DNA from: Paenibacillus piri
Lineage (GTDB): Bacteria; Bacillota; Bacilli; Paenibacillales; NBRC-103111
Assembly (NCBI RefSeq): GCF_004354045.1
Contig: NZ_SMRT01000002.1
Span: forward strand, 558,001-622,000
Direction of reading: 5' to 3'
Length of the DNA stretch: 64,000 nucleotides
Within the stretch, counting starts at the first letter, position 1. Each line of letters opens with the position of its first letter. Of this stretch, positions 23,272-32,146 are shown piece after piece. The translations under genes and the position numbers were made by a program. A model generated the notes under the pieces. The model was not told where the DNA came from and searched no databases. It saw nothing but the letters and a program-made list of their open reading frames with translations.

Positions 23272-25440
23272 TTATGGCGCCGATGCTTGGACGAAGTCGC
23301 CTGCGATCGAAGCGATTAGCGGCGACGGCGCGCCCTCGTACCAGAGCTGCAGCGCATGCAGCGCGCGAGTGCAGGCGACGTACAGCAGCTTCGCGTCCTC
23401 GGCCGCGGCGGTATAATGCTCCGCATCGACGTCGACTACGATGACGGCGTCAAATTCGAGGCCCTTCGCCATGAACGAAGGGACGACGGATATGCCGCCC
23501 TCGTAATGCTGCTGGCCGGCGGCAATGAGATGAACCGGCAGCCCTTGTGCGGTCAGCTGCTTGTGGAGCTGCTCGCAGCGCGCTTCGGTTCGCGCCAGGA
23601 CGGCTACCGTCGTGGCGTCGCCCGACTGCAGCCGCCCGATGGCATCCTTCAGAGCGGCGGCCAGAGCGGCTTCCTTCACCTCGACCACTTGAACGGGATC
23701 GCCGCTGCGGAATACCGGAACGGCTAATGCGGCCGGTTGTTCGATGCCATTTTTCAGCACCTCGTTGGCGAAATAAATGATTTCCATAGTTGACCGGTAG
23801 CTGCGGTTCAGCTGGAAGTAGGCGGTCTGGCCGTCCGCAAACAGCTCCGTAAACTCTTTCCAATCTCGGATGCCCTGATAAGCGTGAATCCCTTGCGACA
23901 AGTCGCCCAGTATCGTAAACGAATGGTTACGCGTATGAAGATGGAGCAGAGCGATCTGGAAGGGCGAGAAGTCCTGCGCTTCGTCAATCACCGTATGATC
24001 GAAAGTAAGATCACCGTGAATGCCGTAAAATTTGGAGCGGATGTACAGCAGCGGAGCCATATCCTCGGGCTGGACCCGCTTCTTCTTCAAATAGCTTTCC
24101 GTATAGACAACGAGCTCGGCCGGAAGCTCGGCAAATAGCGGTCCCGGCAGGTTCAGAGCTTTCGAGCCTCCGACAGCGAACAGCTCTTTATAGAAGCCGA
24201 AGGGCGAATAATCGGTCCAATGCTTGGCGTAATCGCGCAGCCGGGCGGAGCCTTTTTTCTTGTAATCTTTTTTCAGGTGCGTCTCCCATACTTTATCGAG
24301 CTCCATCTCCATCCAGCGCTTGATGCGGGCCAGCACCCGCTCGCGGCGTTTCATTAAAGGCTCGTGCCTGTTTTCCACATCATACCATTGGCGGATCGTT
24401 TGATGGGTGAGCTTTGCACCGTCCCACGGGCTGAAATCGGCAGCCGGCACCGCGCTTGCCTCGTATTGGGCAAGCGCCTGATCGAGCCAGCGCATAAACC
24501 GGACGGAGCCTTTCCATCGCCCTGGAGCTGTGTCGTCCATCGCAGGCCGGGCGCTTCCGGTTTGGAACCAATAGCGGAGCTGTTCGGCCGGATCGGCCAG
24601 CTTCGCTTCGTGATCGAGCAGCTCAAGCGCCCAATCTGTAAAGGTCGTCTGCTGGATATGGCCGACTCCGAGCTCCGGCAGCACGCTGGAAATATAATCG
24701 AGAAACATCCGGTTCGGAGCAAATATGATCATCCGCTCCGCCTTTACCTGATCCCTGTACTGATACAGCAAAAAGGCGAGCCGATGCAGCGCTACGGTCG
24801 TTTTACCGCTTCCGGCCACCCCTTGTATAATGAGCGCGCTGTTTTTCACGGCACGTATAATTGCGTCCTGCTCGGACTGAATCGTAGAGACGATGTCCCG
24901 CAGCTTATTGTCCTTGTTTTCGCCCAGCCGGTACAAAAGGAATTCGTCGGTAACGGCCATCTGATCGCCCGTACGGTCGAACGTATCGACGACGCGCTGC
25001 AAAATTTGCTTGCGGATCACGAGATTACGCTTCAAATAAACAAGCCCCTCGACCAATCCGTCGGGGGATTCATAGTGTACCGGATCGGTACCTCCTGTAA
25101 ATGAGTAAAACAGGCTGGCGACCGGCGCGCGCCAATCGACGACCATCAATTCCAGCGACGGATCTTTTTCCACGCCGACTTTTCCAATGTAGAGCGGTGA
25201 CGGCTTGCCGAGGCCTTCTTCCTGAAAATCCAGTCTGCCGAAATAAGGCTCTGTTTGGGCTACAGCCAGATTGCGGCGCCGGGATTCCCGGATCGAATCC
25301 AGTACCTGCTCGGTATGATCGGTACCTTTGTAAGGAGGAATGTCTTTGAGAGCGGTCAATTGGCGGTCGATTTCCGAAAATGTTTCTTCCAATCGTTGCA
25401 TTTCTTCCTGATAAGCGGTCTGTACACTCGATTCCAACAA
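23272..25440 (-). CDS. helD: HelD-like RNA polymerase recycling helicase (UvrD/Rep superfamily 1)
   Basis: SF1 ATPase of 722 aa. After a coiled N-terminal arm (SSVQTAYQEEMQRLEE to ~60) come a Walker A GVAGSGKTT (~207), a DEAQD Walker B (~486), NRSYRST and the late motif FMAKGLEFDAVIV with ACTRALH. The coiled arm and the early VDWRAPVASLFYS segment are typical of HelD, which pulls stalled RNA polymerase off DNA. TTG 25440 is chosen because ACGGAGGT lies five bases upstream; the open frame before it lacks similarity. HelD homologues in related bacteria can also give rifampicin tolerance, but this cannot be told from sequence. Confidence 0.9.
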   Translation of the reverse strand: MLESSVQTAYQEEMQRLEETFSEIDRQLTALKDIPPYKGTDHTEQVLDSIRESRRRNLAVAQTEPYFGRLDFQEEGLGKPSPLYIGKVGVEKDPSLELMVVDWRAPVASLFYSFTGGTDPVHYESPDGLVEGLVYLKRNLVIRKQILQRVVDTFDRTGDQMAVTDEFLLYRLGENKDNKLRDIVSTIQSEQDAIIRAVKNSALIIQGVAGSGKTTVALHRLAFLLYQYRDQVKAERMIIFAPNRMFLDYISSVLPELGVGHIQQTTFTDWALELLDHEAKLADPAEQLRYWFQTGSARPAMDDTAPGRWKGSVRFMRWLDQALAQYEASAVPAADFSPWDGAKLTHQTIRQWYDVENRHEPLMKRRERVLARIKRWMEMELDKVWETHLKKDYKKKGSARLRDYAKHWTDYSPFGFYKELFAVGGSKALNLPGPLFAELPAELVVYTESYLKKKRVQPEDMAPLLYIRSKFYGIHGDLTFDHTVIDEAQDFSPFQIALLHLHTRNHSFTILGDLSQGIHAYQGIRDWKEFTELFADGQTAYFQLNRSYRSTMEIIYFANEVLKNGIEQPAALAVPVFRSGDPVQVVEVKEAALAAALKDAIGRLQSGDATTVAVLARTEARCEQLHKQLTAQGLPVHLIAAGQQHYEGGISVVPSFMAKGLEFDAVIVVDVDAEHYTAAAEDAKLLYVACTRALHALQLWYEGAPSPLIASIAGDFVQASAP

Positions 25441-25651
25441 TCGTACCTCCGTTCGTTCTAAAAGAATTAGATGTAGAGGATGATGCAGCGGAATAATTAT
25501 GATACCACAATCAGCTTGGTAAACGCAACCAATATTTGACAAGCGGCCAAGTATCCCAGGAGATCCGGCATACATTGTTCTTCGGTGCGCCGGTGTACTA
25601 CAATTAGGAAATGAAAATGAAGTCAAATACGGATGAAGGAGCGCTGAAACG

Positions 25652-25864
25652 ATGCGCACAGAAAATCAGATCAAACGAAAGCTGAACGAACTGCTCATGC
25701 AAAAAAAATCGCTCGAGGACCGGATGGCCGATCTGCCGGGGTCGGAGCAGGCGCAAGACGATTCCGCTAAAGCGGCGCTGCGCTTGCAGGCGGAGCAGCT
25801 GGAACAATCCATCCTCTTGCTGGAATGGGTTCTGGACGAGCCTGTCGGCAAATATCATGTATAG
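25652..25864 (+). CDS. Small coiled-coil protein of unknown function
   Basis: A 70-aa charged protein, divergently placed from helD. It consists almost wholly of two helical segments (IKRKLNELLMQKKSLEDRM and AALRLQAEQLEQSILLLEWVL) with heptad-like Leu spacing. Ribosome site GAAGGAG precedes ATG 25652. I do not recognise a family; size and composition are like small Bacillales proteins that are usually annotated as hypothetical. Moderate coding confidence because of the good ribosome site and regular helix pattern. Confidence 0.65.
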   Translation: MRTENQIKRKLNELLMQKKSLEDRMADLPGSEQAQDDSAKAALRLQAEQLEQSILLLEWVLDEPVGKYHV

Positions 25865-26045
25865 AAGCGGGAAACGCCTTATCGGACACATCAAAGATTG
25901 GCCGCAGCGGCAGCTTTGTTCTAAATTCAGGCCTGCCAAATCGTTATATTCACCGGACATCCAGAAAAAATAAAGCCCGGAGGCTATCGCCTTTCTATTG
26001 AAATTGGAGTAATCTAGTAATAAATGCGAAAGGAGCTGGTAGAAC

Positions 26046-26828
26046 ATGGATTTGGGATTAAAAGGCAAAGCGGCGCTCGTTACGGGGGGCAGCAAAGGAA
26101 TCGGCTTTCAAACGGCGCTGATGCTGGCCCGGGAAGGCGCCAACGTCGCGATTTGCGCCCGCAATGAGGAGGAACTGCAAAAAGCGGCCGCTTCGATTAA
26201 AGAACAAACGGGCGTGGATGCATTATATATCCAGGCTGATATGACGATCCAGAACGATTGCGAGCGGGCCGTGGCCATAGCGGCGGAGCGGTTCGGCCGC
26301 TTGGACATTTTGGTAAACAATGCGGGCACGGCGGCGGCCAATCCGTTTGACAAGGTGAGCACCGACCTGTGGAATCAGGATTTGAACTTGAAGCTGTTCG
26401 GCGCCATTCATTGTTCTCGTGCGGCAGTTCCGCATATGCGCCAGGCGGGCGGCGGTTCTATCGTCAACATCGCGACCTCGTCGGCCAAGACGCCTTCCGC
26501 ATCCTCTCTGCCGACATCGGTCAGCCGCGCAGCCGGGCTGGCGCTGACGAATGCGATGAGCAAGGACCTGGCTCCGGACGGCATTCGCGTGAATGCGGTT
26601 TGCATCGGTCTCATCCGCAGCGATCAGATCGAGAAAGGGTGGAAGCGCAGCGCGCCCGAGCTGACATGGGAGGAATATGCCGCCAGTCCGAAGCATGATA
26701 TCCCGCTGGGACGGATCGGGAAAACGGAGGAGGCCGCTAATGTTATCGCGTTTCTCGTATCGGATGCGGCTTCGTATGTTACAGGCACATCGGTGAATGT
26801 CGATGGCGGCAAAGGGGCGGCTCTGTAA
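26046..26828 (+). CDS. SDR family protein lacking the catalytic Tyr-Lys
   Basis: Short-chain dehydrogenase-fold protein of 260 aa. The cofactor motif GGSKGIG (14-20), NNAG (91-94) and the C-terminal NVDGGKG are normal. However, where classical members have YxxxK, this protein has T157-S-V-S-R161 in SLPTSVSRAAG, with T144/S145 at the Ser position. It therefore lacks both the catalytic Tyr and Lys and may be inactive as a dehydrogenase, or use other chemistry. AAAGGAGCTGG precedes ATG 26046, and a terminator follows, so it is a single-gene unit. Confidence 0.9.
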   Translation: MDLGLKGKAALVTGGSKGIGFQTALMLAREGANVAICARNEEELQKAAASIKEQTGVDALYIQADMTIQNDCERAVAIAAERFGRLDILVNNAGTAAANPFDKVSTDLWNQDLNLKLFGAIHCSRAAVPHMRQAGGGSIVNIATSSAKTPSASSLPTSVSRAAGLALTNAMSKDLAPDGIRVNAVCIGLIRSDQIEKGWKRSAPELTWEEYAASPKHDIPLGRIGKTEEAANVIAFLVSDAASYVTGTSVNVDGGKGAAL

Positions 26829-26885
26829 GTCACCGATGATTGACACGAATTTTAAAAATGATACATACGTTTTACCGGATGGACG

Positions 26886-26915
26886 GAGACCGGCCTTAGG
26901 GCGGGTCTCTTTTTG
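26886..26915 (+). terminator. Terminator after the atypical SDR gene
   Basis: GAGACCGGCC (26886-26895) pairs with GGCGGGTCTC (ending 26909) with one mismatch, followed by a run of Ts (26910-26914) then GT. A clear intrinsic terminator. Confidence 0.85.
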
Positions 26916-27075
26916 TATGTTTTCAGCGGAGCTGAACGGACGCGAATGGAAATAAAACGGGCCGGCTTCGGCCGCTTTATTCAGATGTGGCATCATTGTA
27001 GAGTTGTGTCGAAATAAATGCGGCGTGCCGCCGGCACTTGGGAATATAGCGCTTACATCGTAGATTTGGTGCATA

Positions 27076-27089
27076 TGTAAACGCTGTCA
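27076..27089 (+). promoter_or_regulatory. cre-like site before sugar ABC operon
   Basis: TGTAAACGCTGTCA matches the cre consensus TGWAARCGYTWNCW at 13 of 14 positions. It lies just upstream of a possible -10 (TATGAT, 27092-27097) and 69 bp before the binding-protein gene, so CcpA repression of this operon is likely. A second weaker match (TGTAAGCG, from 27109) follows. Confidence 0.5.
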
Positions 27090-27157
27090 ATTATGATAAA
27101 CTTTATGTTGTAAGCGTCTATATCCATAGGAAGCAAAAGGGAGGATTGAAGTAGAGT

Positions 27158-28483
27158 ATGAAAAAAACGCATGTAAGTATGATGGCCGCAATCTTGCTGC
27201 TTTCGATTACGGCAATGGGTTGTTCCCAACGTCCGAGCGGAGGCTCGAACACTTCTGCGGATACGAAGCCCGCCCCGGCGGCAGGCAACACCGCTCCGGC
27301 TGCAAGCAGCGGAGGCGGCGACAAAATTAAGCTTACGGTGTACAGTACGACTTCGGCGACGCCAAACCAGGATGTAATGAAAAGTATAGCCAACGATTTT
27401 ATGAAGGAGAATCCGAACATTCAAGTCGAGTTCCAATTTCCCGGCTCTGAATATGAAAATATTTTAAAGGTCAAAATGGCGGCGAACGATCTGCCCGATG
27501 TGTTCGATACGCATGGCTGGGCGATTATACGGTACGGCAAATATTTGGCCGATTTGAAGGACTCGCCGTGGGCTTCGCAGCAGACGGATACGATCAAGCC
27601 TGTCGTAACGGATAAAGACGGCAAAGTCCACGCGCTTGTGCTTAGCGAAGCGAAGGACGGTATTTCGTATAATGCGGATATTTTACAAAAATATAATATC
27701 CAAATTCCAAAAACGTTCGAGGAGCTGCTGGTTGCCGCCGAGAAAATTAAAAAAGAGAGCAACGGTGAGATCACGCCGTTCTTTATGTCAGGCATCGACA
27801 ACGGCATGATCGGAGGCTTCCTGGATCTGTACGCCAGCTCCATGTATATAAGTCCGAAGCAGAACGACGCGCAAAGCTTGCTGGAAGGCAAGTTCGATTG
27901 GAACAAATGGACGCCGCTCGCACAAAAGCTGCTTGATTTGAAAACGAAAGGCTATGTCAACGTGGACGTGCTGACTGCCAAACGGAGCGATCTGCCGCAG
28001 CGCTTCGCCCAAGGTAAAGTCGCTTTCGTTACGGGCGCGCCGACGTTCTCTGACGAAGTGCACAAGATCAGCCCTAACTTGAAGATCGGCATTATGCCGC
28101 TGACTTCCATGGTAGACGGCGACGAACCGACCTTTACCGGCGGTGAACGCTATACGATGGGCGCCTGGAAAGACGGCAAGCATTTGGCCGAATCGAAAAA
28201 ATTAATCGACTTCTTCGCCAAGCCGGAAAATATGACGAAATTCGCCAACTCGACCAAATTGCCTCCCGGTCTGAAAAATATCAAATCCGAACATGAATTT
28301 TCCAAATACTACGACGAGTTCTCCAACATTCGCGTGTTCCCGTATTTCGACCGCGTCTATCTGCCTAACGGCATGTGGGATGTCATGTGCAAAACAGGCA
28401 CAGCGCTGCTCGCAGGAAGCGTGACGCCGGCGCAGTTCTCCGAGAAGATGAAGCAGGAATTCGAACGTCTCCGCAATAAATAA
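27158..28483 (+). CDS. Sugar-binding lipoprotein of ABC transporter (family 1)
   Basis: Extracellular binding protein of 441 aa. Signal peptide with lipobox TAMGC (Cys22), then a Ser/Gly/Ala linker. The mature part is a standard CUT1 binding protein: LTVYSTTSATPNQDVMKSIAN, then FQFPGSEYENILKVKMAANDLPDVFD, and near the end RYTMGAWKDGKHLAESKKLIDFF. GGGAGGATTGAAG precedes ATG 27158. It starts a five-gene system with two permeases, a kinase and a regulator. The sugar is unknown; genes in this arrangement usually serve plant-derived oligosaccharides. Confidence 0.94.
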   Translation: MKKTHVSMMAAILLLSITAMGCSQRPSGGSNTSADTKPAPAAGNTAPAASSGGGDKIKLTVYSTTSATPNQDVMKSIANDFMKENPNIQVEFQFPGSEYENILKVKMAANDLPDVFDTHGWAIIRYGKYLADLKDSPWASQQTDTIKPVVTDKDGKVHALVLSEAKDGISYNADILQKYNIQIPKTFEELLVAAEKIKKESNGEITPFFMSGIDNGMIGGFLDLYASSMYISPKQNDAQSLLEGKFDWNKWTPLAQKLLDLKTKGYVNVDVLTAKRSDLPQRFAQGKVAFVTGAPTFSDEVHKISPNLKIGIMPLTSMVDGDEPTFTGGERYTMGAWKDGKHLAESKKLIDFFAKPENMTKFANSTKLPPGLKNIKSEHEFSKYYDEFSNIRVFPYFDRVYLPNGMWDVMCKTGTALLAGSVTPAQFSEKMKQEFERLRNK

Positions 28484-28492
28484 TAGCTGGAC

Positions 28493-28520
28493 CGGGAGGG
28501 ACCCGCCCTCCCGTTTCCTT
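28493..28520 (+). terminator. Hairpin between binding protein and permease genes
   Basis: CGGGAGGG (28493-28500) pairs perfectly with CCCTCCCG (28506-28513) around a five-base loop, followed by TTTCCTTT. It lies within the operon, so it may act as a partial terminator giving more binding protein than permease. Confidence 0.65.
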
Positions 28521-28547
28521 TATTCTACCGACAGGAGGGTGAACCAG

Positions 28548-29489
28548 ATGGCGGAAACGAAGACGGTGTCCGCGGCGGACAATCAAGCGCAGTACACACG
28601 CAATCGGGCTGTAAGGCGTTTTCTCCGCAGCGGAGTTATGCTGAATTTGCTATACTTGCCGGCGCTCATCTTATTGCTCGTATTTATATTTTATCCGTTC
28701 CTGAAAGGAATTCAGATCTCCTTTACGAACTGGAACGGCTATAATCAGGATTACAAATGGGTTGGCCTGCAAAACTACAAGCGCCTGCTGGACGATCCCG
28801 ATATCGTCAAAATTATTCAAAACACGATAATATACGGGGTGGGCAGCTCCGTTTTTCAAAATGTGATCGGACTGCTATACGCCTTGTTTCTCAATATGAA
28901 CTTTCGGACGCGCGGCATCGTAAGAACGATCATTTATTTGCCGGTCATCATAAGCTCGCTGATTATGGGTTATATTTGGTACTTTTTTTTCCAGTATCAA
29001 GGCGGCGCGATCAACGATATTTTGCTGCTGTTCCAGGATCAGCCTGCGAATTTGCTGGGCGATCCGAACATTAACGTCTGGATTATTACGTTCGTCAATA
29101 CGTATCAATATCTAGGGATTGCCATGGTGCTGTTTTTGGCGGGGCTGCAGACGATACCGAAAGATTATTACGAGGCTGCGACGATTGACGGAGCAGGAGC
29201 TTTTTCCCGCTTTGCCCATGTAACCTGGCCATTACTCGCGCCGGCGTTTACGGTCAGCATGGTGTTGAACCTGATCGGCGGGCTCAAGCTGTTTGACGTT
29301 ATTGCGGCTTTGACGAACAGCGGTCCCGGCTACGCCTCCGCTTCGCTGTCGACATTGATGTACCTGCTTTACTTCGGACGCGAAGACGCAGGGTATGCCG
29401 CAACGATCGGGATTTTGATGTTTATTATGATTTCGATTGTCAGTATGGTTTCGCTCATATTTTTACGCAAAAGGGAGGTCTCGGCATGA
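28548..29489 (+). CDS. Sugar ABC transporter permease (MalF/UgpA-like)
   Basis: Membrane subunit of 313 aa with about six hydrophobic segments (first at LLYLPALILLLVFIFYPF), the GIQISFTNWNGY periplasmic-loop segment common to this family, and the EAA loop YYEAATIDGAGAFSRF. ATG 28548 is chosen because ACAGGAGG is eight bases upstream; the in-frame GTG at 28539 is inside that site. Stop overlaps the next permease start by 4 nt (ATGA). No ATPase is encoded beside it. Confidence 0.93.
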   Translation: MAETKTVSAADNQAQYTRNRAVRRFLRSGVMLNLLYLPALILLLVFIFYPFLKGIQISFTNWNGYNQDYKWVGLQNYKRLLDDPDIVKIIQNTIIYGVGSSVFQNVIGLLYALFLNMNFRTRGIVRTIIYLPVIISSLIMGYIWYFFFQYQGGAINDILLLFQDQPANLLGDPNINVWIITFVNTYQYLGIAMVLFLAGLQTIPKDYYEAATIDGAGAFSRFAHVTWPLLAPAFTVSMVLNLIGGLKLFDVIAALTNSGPGYASASLSTLMYLLYFGREDAGYAATIGILMFIMISIVSMVSLIFLRKREVSA

Positions 29490-30301
29490 GCGGCAAAAAA
29501 CCTTGGCTGACCTTTCTGTCGATATTGATCTGTCTTATTCATATACTGCCGTTTTATATTTTGATTACGACCTCGTTTAAAGCCGTAGACGATTTGAGCT
29601 CCAAATGGGTGATGCCGGGCTATCTGTATTTGGACAATTTCATCAATGCATGGGCGGATGCCAAGCTCGGCATTGCGTTCAAAAATAATATTATCGTTAC
29701 GGCGTTTTCGATCGTCCTGATTGTCATTTTCGGCTCGATCGCCGCTTACCCGCTTTCCCGCAGGCAAACCAAATGGAATAAATTCGTCTATCTGCTGTTT
29801 ATCTCCGCGCTTATCGTACCGCCGTTGACGAGTCTGGTGCCGCTGTACAAATTTATGGTCGATTTGGGCGGGATGAACCAATATTGGGGCATTATTTTGC
29901 TGCATATTACGTTTCATCTGCCGATGACGATCTTTTTGTACACGGGCTTTATCAGCACGATTCCGCGGGAGCTGGACGAGGCGGGGATGATTGACGGAGC
30001 CGGACAGTTCGGGCTGTTTTACCGGATCATTTTGCCCCTGCTGAAGCCGATAACGGCGACGGTGATCATCTTGCACGGGGTTTCGGTATGGAACGACTTT
30101 CAGTTTTCGTTGTTTTTTCTGCAGAAGCCGGACTTGCGAACGGTCACGGTGGCGCTTTCCAGCTTTTTCGCGGAAGATGGCAACAAGGTCGGCTGGGTGG
30201 CCGCAGGCTCGTTCATGGGCGCCATGCCGATGATCTTTATTTACTTGTTTTTGCAGCGGTATTTTATTACCGGCCTTTCGTCGGGCGCGGTGAAGGGTTG
30301 A
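29486..30301 (+). CDS. Sugar ABC transporter permease (MalG/UgpE-like)
   Basis: Second permease, 271 aa, coupled by ATGA overlap to the first. Six predicted hydrophobic segments and the EAA loop ELDEAGMIDGAGQFGLFYRI, ending in FLQRYFITGLSSGAVKG, the classical MalG-type C terminus. Together with 27158-29489 it makes the transmembrane channel of the importer. The kinase gene follows after ~105 nt. Confidence 0.93.
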   Translation: MSGKKPWLTFLSILICLIHILPFYILITTSFKAVDDLSSKWVMPGYLYLDNFINAWADAKLGIAFKNNIIVTAFSIVLIVIFGSIAAYPLSRRQTKWNKFVYLLFISALIVPPLTSLVPLYKFMVDLGGMNQYWGIILLHITFHLPMTIFLYTGFISTIPRELDEAGMIDGAGQFGLFYRIILPLLKPITATVIILHGVSVWNDFQFSLFFLQKPDLRTVTVALSSFFAEDGNKVGWVAAGSFMGAMPMIFIYLFLQRYFITGLSSGAVKG

Positions 30302-30406
30302 TGAGCCGCAGCCTCAGTCAAAATCAGACATATATTGCTAAAGAACAAATCATCGGGAGATGATAAAATAATAGGAGAAGGCGGTGCTGTGACGATTGGA
30401 GGAATC

Positions 30407-32146
30407 ATGAGGTTGCAATCGATCCGGATCAAATTGACGCTTCTCTTTTTAGCAACGATTGTTTTCCCCGTTGTCGTCATTATTATTGCAATTCCTTCCT
30501 ATTATCAACAGCTGATCACAAGCCAGGAATCCTCGCAAATGGAGGAGACATTGACAGCGCTTACCTTCAGTATCGAAACGTATTTGGACGATTTGGACCG
30601 GATGACGATAACGCCGTATTTGAATGATGACGTGATGCGGTCGCTCAAGCTGAAATCGTCGTCAGCCTCCAAACAATTGACGCCGTTCGAGCAGTATGAG
30701 GCTGAACAGACGCTGTCGAATACGCTGCCCAAATTTTTGAAAAACACGCGCAAGGATATTCTCGGCACGATACTTCTTCCCATGGACAATTCCGTCTATA
30801 TTACATCGCCGAAAGGCTACGACAACAAGGCGGTGGAAGGCTACCCGTTTGAAAAACAGGATTGGTATATCGAGGCGCTCAAGGCCGACGGCAGCGTCGC
30901 ATTTATAAGCGTTCATGTACAAAATTATTTGGAGGGCGCGGGGGCCGAAGTGTTTTCGGTCGCCCGCCTGATTAAGGATCCGGATTCACAACGGCCGCTC
31001 GGCGTCATTATGGCCGATGCCGATACGGCGGCGCTGGAAAAGATGATGCAGGGAATCCGGCTTGAGAACGGTACGATCGCCGCTATTTTGGACAATAAGC
31101 GAAAGCTCATTTACGCCAGCCGGAAACTGCCCGCGAATGTGGAGCGGCAGCTGGCGGCCGGCGTTCCGATCGTCAAGGATACGCAGGAAAGCTACCGGGT
31201 TGTGAGCGAGACGGTCAGCCGTTCCAAATGGTACATCGTCGTGCTGTTCCCGGAATCGGTTACGAAAAAGCAGCTCCAGCGCATTTATTGGGTAGGCGGT
31301 CTGGTTGCCGCCGCCGGGCTGATCATCTCGCTAGTGCTGTATTTTACAGTTTCCCATTGGATGGTAACGCCTTTTAAGCAGATGGTTCAGGTGATGAAGC
31401 GGGTACAGAGGGGGAACCTGCAAACGTTTTATCCGGTGAAAGGCAATGACGAGATCGCTCAGCTCGGCAAAAACTTGAATACGATGATATCGCAGCTCGG
31501 CGAGCTGATCGACCGCGAGTTCCGCGCTGCGCTGGGCCAGCGAAATGCCGAATACCGGGCGCTGCAGTCGCAAATTCAGCCGCATTTTTTGTACAATACG
31601 CTGAACGGTTTTATCGGTTTGAACCGGACGGGGCAGAGCGTGCTGCTGGAGCGCGCCATCTTGTCCTTGAGCGGCATGATGCGCTACACGCTGGAGCATA
31701 ACGATTTGGCGATGCTGCAGGACGAAATGAATTTTATATCGAAATATTGCGAGCTGCAGCAGATGCGGTTTGCCGAAAAACTGGAAATTCAAATCGACTA
31801 CAGTCCCGAAGCGGCCGGCATCCCCGTGCCGAAGCTGCTGCTTCAGCCTTTTGTGGAGAACGCCATTATTCACGGCATTGAACCAAGCGATAATCCATGT
31901 CTTTTGACCATCGAAGCTTCGATCATCTCTGGTCTGGACGACAATCCGGACCGCTTGGACATTCGGATCGCCGATAACGGCGTTGGCTACGATCCGGGGA
32001 CAGAACGGGAAGGCGTCGGAATTACGAATGTTCGGGAGCGGCTGCGGCTTGCTTACGAGGACTCTGGCGTCAGTGTGGAATCGGAGAGAGGCCATGGCAC
32101 GATCGTACGAATACAAATTCCGTTGAAGGATGTGAGCAAACGATGA
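30407..32146 (+). CDS. YesM-type sensor histidine kinase
   Basis: Membrane kinase of 579 aa. A first TM helix (LTLLFLATIVFPVVVIIIAI) is followed by a large extracellular dCache-like sensor, a second TM near WVGGLVAAAGLIISLVLYF, HAMP, the His_kinase segment ALQSQIQPHFLYNTLNG with the phospho-accepting His, and HATPase with LLLQPFVENAIIHG and DNGVGYD. The start is uncertain: ATG 30407 has GGAGG only four bases away; GTG 30389 is an alternative. It overlaps the regulator gene by 4 nt. It presumably senses the substrate of the upstream importer. Confidence 0.92.
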   Translation: MRLQSIRIKLTLLFLATIVFPVVVIIIAIPSYYQQLITSQESSQMEETLTALTFSIETYLDDLDRMTITPYLNDDVMRSLKLKSSSASKQLTPFEQYEAEQTLSNTLPKFLKNTRKDILGTILLPMDNSVYITSPKGYDNKAVEGYPFEKQDWYIEALKADGSVAFISVHVQNYLEGAGAEVFSVARLIKDPDSQRPLGVIMADADTAALEKMMQGIRLENGTIAAILDNKRKLIYASRKLPANVERQLAAGVPIVKDTQESYRVVSETVSRSKWYIVVLFPESVTKKQLQRIYWVGGLVAAAGLIISLVLYFTVSHWMVTPFKQMVQVMKRVQRGNLQTFYPVKGNDEIAQLGKNLNTMISQLGELIDREFRAALGQRNAEYRALQSQIQPHFLYNTLNGFIGLNRTGQSVLLERAILSLSGMMRYTLEHNDLAMLQDEMNFISKYCELQQMRFAEKLEIQIDYSPEAAGIPVPKLLLQPFVENAIIHGIEPSDNPCLLTIEASIISGLDDNPDRLDIRIADNGVGYDPGTEREGVGITNVRERLRLAYEDSGVSVESERGHGTIVRIQIPLKDVSKR

